Assembly (NCBI GenBank): GCA_021807965.1
Contig: JAKBCI010000061.1
Location: 1-8,196 of the forward strand
Direction of reading: 5' to 3'
Source: Actinomycetes bacterium
GTDB lineage: Bacteria; Actinomycetota; Acidimicrobiia; Acidimicrobiales; RAAP-2
Length of the DNA stretch: 8,196 bases
Shown in pieces: positions 6,192-8,196 of this stretch. Below the pieces are notes generated by a model that saw only the letters and a list, made by a program, of their open reading frames with translations, had not been told where the DNA came from and made no database searches. Within the stretch, counting starts at the first letter, position 1. Each line of letters starts with the position of its first letter. Both the position numbers and the translations under genes were made by a program.

Positions 6192-6979
6192 CGCAGCGAT
6201 CCCCCCGCGACGCCTTGACTCTGGGTGCGTCGCTCGTTGATTGTCGCGAAGCGTCGTCGAACTTCGTCGTCGGGCAGTTCGGCGAATCCGCGTTCATCGA
6301 TGGTCACGATCATGGGAAAGATATTGCGAACGAAATCGGGTCCGCCGGTGCTCGGGTCGTTATCGCCCGCCTCGTAGACGGCCAGCGCGCCGAGGTCGAT
6401 CGCCGAGTCGCGATCGAGGTCGGTTCGATAGCCGAGTCGCAGCGCACTCTCGGCGAAGGGCGACCCCGATCCAATCGTTGCGAAGTCTCGTCGCTCGTAG
6501 CAGCCACCGGCACCGTCGTATTCGAATATTCGTCCGTCGTTGTAACTAGGGTCCCAGCCCGCTAGCAGCGGGATGACGGTGAGCGGTGTGCCCAGGTTGT
6601 TGCGCTGCACTAGTGGTGAGAGGTAGTTCGCCTTGCCCTTCAGGCTCAGCGCCGAGTCGGTCATCTTCTCGTAGTGTTCGAAGGAGAGCTGGGCCATGCG
6701 AATGAACTCCATGCCCCGGGCCGCGCTACCGGATATGGCGATAGCCGTGTTGTGGTCGGCCGCCTCAATCTTGCGCACGTCACGGCTGGCGATGTAACTG
6801 CTGGTGGCCTGACGGTCCGCGACCATCACGACGCCACCGAGGTAGCGCACGGCAACGACCGTGGTCGCGTGGGTCGACGACGTCGAGCCCCATTCAGCGC
6901 CTACCAATCCGGCTCGTTCGGCGAACGTCGCGAATGACGGACCGGGATCGTCGCTGGCGTTGAACAACGGGAGCCCCAT
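6188..6979 (-). CDS. prcB: 20S proteasome beta subunit PrcB (catalytic)
   Basis: PrcB forms the inner catalytic rings of the proteasome; an N-terminal Thr exposed by self-cleavage is the nucleophile. The 263-residue precursor aligns well with mycobacterial PrcB: HATTVVAVRYLGGVVMVADR (37-56), SRDVRK (65-70), SFEHYEK, PLLAGWDP, GGCYERRDFATIGSGSPFA and STGGPDFVRNIFP. By alignment, T39 is the mature Thr1, D55 the Asp17 equivalent and K70 the Lys33 equivalent, with one residue fewer between them than in M. tuberculosis. The propeptide is therefore about 38 residues, shorter than the roughly 57 of M. tuberculosis. The residue before the cleavage site is Ala (codon GCG), where Gly is nearly universal in active beta subunits. 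This may slow self-processing, or cleavage may simply tolerate it. The ATG directly follows the pup TAG with no gap, and the gene's end overlaps prcA by four bases. Confidence 0.97.
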   Translation of the reverse strand: MGLPLFNASDDPGPSFATFAERAGLVGAEWGSTSSTHATTVVAVRYLGGVVMVADRQATSSYIASRDVRKIEAADHNTAIAISGSAARGMEFIRMAQLSFEHYEKMTDSALSLKGKANYLSPLVQRNNLGTPLTVIPLLAGWDPSYNDGRIFEYDGAGGCYERRDFATIGSGSPFAESALRLGYRTDLDRDSAIDLGALAVYEAGDNDPSTGGPDFVRNIFPMIVTIDERGFAELPDDEVRRRFATINERRTQSQGVAGGSLR

Positions 6980-7174
6980 CTACTCGCCGCCCTTTTGGAC
7001 GTAGTTGCGCACGAACTCTTCGGCGTTCTCCTCGAGCACTTCGTCAATCTCGTCGAGCAAGTCGTCAAGGTCGGCCTTCAGCTGCTCGCCCTTCGAGGCG
7101 TCTACCGAGACGTCCGCAACTGAATCTGCGGCTCGAGCGACCCGTTGTTTGTGGATACGTTCTTGTTCACTCAT
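6980..7174 (-). CDS. pup: Prokaryotic ubiquitin-like protein Pup
   Basis: Pup is the small, largely disordered tag that PafA attaches to lysines, directing proteins to the Mpa/ARC ATPase and the 20S core. The 64-residue protein is typical in length and composition. It has a polar, basic N-terminus, then a strongly acidic coiled-coil-forming region (about 30-53, LKADLDDLLDEIDEVLEENA), which in the family binds the ATPase, then the conserved end FVRNYVQKGGE. The last residue is encoded directly as Glu (GAG followed by TAG), not Gln as in M. tuberculosis, so it needs no deamidation by Dop before ligation. Lysines are K9, K28, K33 and K61. The start is ATG at 7174, 10 bases after the dop stop. 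A two-codon reading frame (ATG GCA TGA, 7179-7171) overlaps this start. The stop codon abuts the prcB ATG, so the tag and protease are translated as neighbours. Confidence 0.99.
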   Translation of the reverse strand: MSEQERIHKQRVARAADSVADVSVDASKGEQLKADLDDLLDEIDEVLEENAEEFVRNYVQKGGE

Positions 7175-7184
7175 GCCATTAGTT

Positions 7185-8196
7185 CTACCCGTCCAACGCG
7201 GCCAATAGGGCTATAGCCGTCGAATTCGATTCAAAGAGGTGCGACGTAAGCTCGGCGGTACCACGGAGTGGATCAGGCATGGGTACGCGCTGTAGTGGGC
7301 CGTTGCCGAGGTCAAAGACCACCGAATCCCAGTTGGCCGCGGCGATCTGATTCGGGTACCGCATGACGCACTGCCCGCGGAAAAAGGCTCGCGTGGTGGC
7401 TGGAGGCCTCGACACGGCGTCGGCGACCGCCTCGGGCGACTCGAGCTGACGCAGACCAACCCGGCTGGACAGGGAGCGTTCGGGGCGTAGGTCGTGGTAC
7501 TGCAAATCAATCGCCCGAAGCCGCGCATCGGTCGCCGCAAGATCGTAGCGCTCCTGGTAGCCACGGATGATTCGCAGTTTGGCTACCCAGTCGATCCGAT
7601 CCGCCACGGCGGCGTGGTTGTCACGGACACCATCGAGGAGTTCGCGCCACTGACGCACGATCAATTCCACCTCGTCGCGTTCGGCGACCGCTTCCCCACC
7701 GCCCCGCTCGACGTACGCCGCGACCAGCCGCCAGAGTTCGTCTTGGAGGTCCCAGGCGCTCAGCCGTCGGCCGTCGTCACACTCAACGGTAGTGCGGAGG
7801 GTGGTATCGAGCGCAAACGCCCGCACCGCGCGCACCGGGTCGCGCGGACGCGGCGGAAACCGGGTGACTCCCTCGTCCTCGAGCACGGCGAGCGCCAGCG
7901 CCGTAGCGCCTAACTTCACGAACGTGGCGAACTGGCTCATATTCGCGTCGCCGATGATCACGTGCAGACGACGAAAGCGTTCCGCGTCGCCGTGCGGCTC
8001 GTCACGAGTGTTGATGATGGGGCGTTTCAACGTGGTTTCCAGACCCACGACCTCTTCGAAGAACTCGGCTCGTTGACTCACTTGGAAGGCGGGTCGTACG
8101 GCGAGCGCGGCTTCGGTTTCGGCTCCGACCTTGCCCGCACCGACCACGATCTGGCGTGACACGAAGTGGGGCACGAGTGCGCGACAGATCAACGCG
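7185..8196 (-). CDS. dop: Depupylase/deamidase Dop, C-terminal part (5' end outside window)
   Basis: Dop removes Pup from tagged proteins and, in organisms whose Pup ends in Gln, deamidates that residue. It shares the glutamine synthetase-like fold of PafA. The reading frame is open to the right edge, so about 336 residues are visible out of a family length near 500. The ATP and metal-binding N-terminus and the Dop-loop are not seen. Visible signatures are FVSRQIVVGAGKVG, RPIINTRDEPHGDAERFRRL, VIIGDANMSQFATFVKLGAT, DRIDWVAKLRII, AIDLQYHDLRPE and SRPPATTRAFFRGQCV. The short GAG(K/R)VG stretch and the C-terminal pattern favour Dop over PafA, and the gene order (dop before pup) agrees. A TTG at 8192 lies inside the conserved domain and is not a start. 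The gene ends with TAG at 7187-7185, 10 bases before pup. Because Pup here already ends in Glu, Dop is expected to act as the depupylase rather than as a required activator. Confidence 0.97.
   Translation of the reverse strand, partial: ALICRALVPHFVSRQIVVGAGKVGAETEAALAVRPAFQVSQRAEFFEEVVGLETTLKRPIINTRDEPHGDAERFRRLHVIIGDANMSQFATFVKLGATALALAVLEDEGVTRFPPRPRDPVRAVRAFALDTTLRTTVECDDGRRLSAWDLQDELWRLVAAYVERGGGEAVAERDEVELIVRQWRELLDGVRDNHAAVADRIDWVAKLRIIRGYQERYDLAATDARLRAIDLQYHDLRPERSLSSRVGLRQLESPEAVADAVSRPPATTRAFFRGQCVMRYPNQIAAANWDSVVFDLGNGPLQRVPMPDPLRGTAELTSHLFESNSTAIALLAALDG

Noticed and set aside
5485..6532. The 10-base palindrome CGAATATTCG occurs twice (5485-5494 in pafA and 6523-6532 in prcB), suggesting a regulator site
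   Set aside because: Both copies encode Arg-Ile-Phe in conserved coding positions, neither lies in a promoter-like location, and two copies are explained by shared codons.
8190..8192. TTG as a possible start of dop
   Set aside because: The frame stays open to the window edge, and the TTG lies in the middle of the conserved Dop domain, so the gene is simply cut by the edge.

Overview
The window is one continuous minus-strand gene cluster from an actinobacterium. In transcription order (right to left) it reads: dop (partial, cut by the right edge), pup, prcB, prcA, pafA, lepB (signal peptidase I), a tatA/B-type gene, tatC, a HelY-type superfamily 2 helicase, and the first 56 codons of a probable ThyX-like gene cut by the left edge. 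No RNA gene, mobile element, CRISPR array or plus-strand gene could be supported, and no intergenic gap exceeds 32 bases.

Organism: a bacterial 20S proteasome with a Pup tag, ligase and depupylase is essentially an actinobacterial trait, and the backbone matches the order dop-pup-prcB-prcA-pafA...tatA-tatC-helY known from Mycobacterium. Two things point away from mycobacteria: lepB sits where pafB and pafC lie in M. tuberculosis, and a ThyX-like gene follows the helicase. GC content is moderate to high, with several GTG starts. I infer a deep-branching lineage such as Acidimicrobiia, without certainty.

Right part (4130-8196), the pupylation-proteasome module: Pup already ends in Gly-Gly-Glu, so PafA can ligate it without deamidation. 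Dop is then needed mainly to remove Pup. PrcA and PrcB form the 20S core. PrcB has a short propeptide of about 38 residues, with Ala rather than the usual Gly just before the predicted catalytic Thr. The ATPase ring (Mpa/ARC) is not in the window and may lie upstream of dop.

Left part (1-4105), the envelope export and RNA module: type I signal peptidase, one TatA/B-family subunit, TatC, a Ski2/Mtr4-like helicase and the ThyX-like gene. The junctions run from 4-base overlaps to 32-base gaps. The two widest gaps are those flanking lepB. The pafA end carries a perfect 15-bp inverted repeat inside the coding sequence, and a smaller hairpin fills the pafA-lepB gap. The boundary between the two modules is therefore the most unusual non-coding signal here.

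I found no wholly new system. The points worth following up are the hairpin pair at the pafA-lepB boundary, lepB in the pafBC position, the Ala(-1) PrcB processing site, the Glu-ending Pup and the divergent ThyX-like gene.
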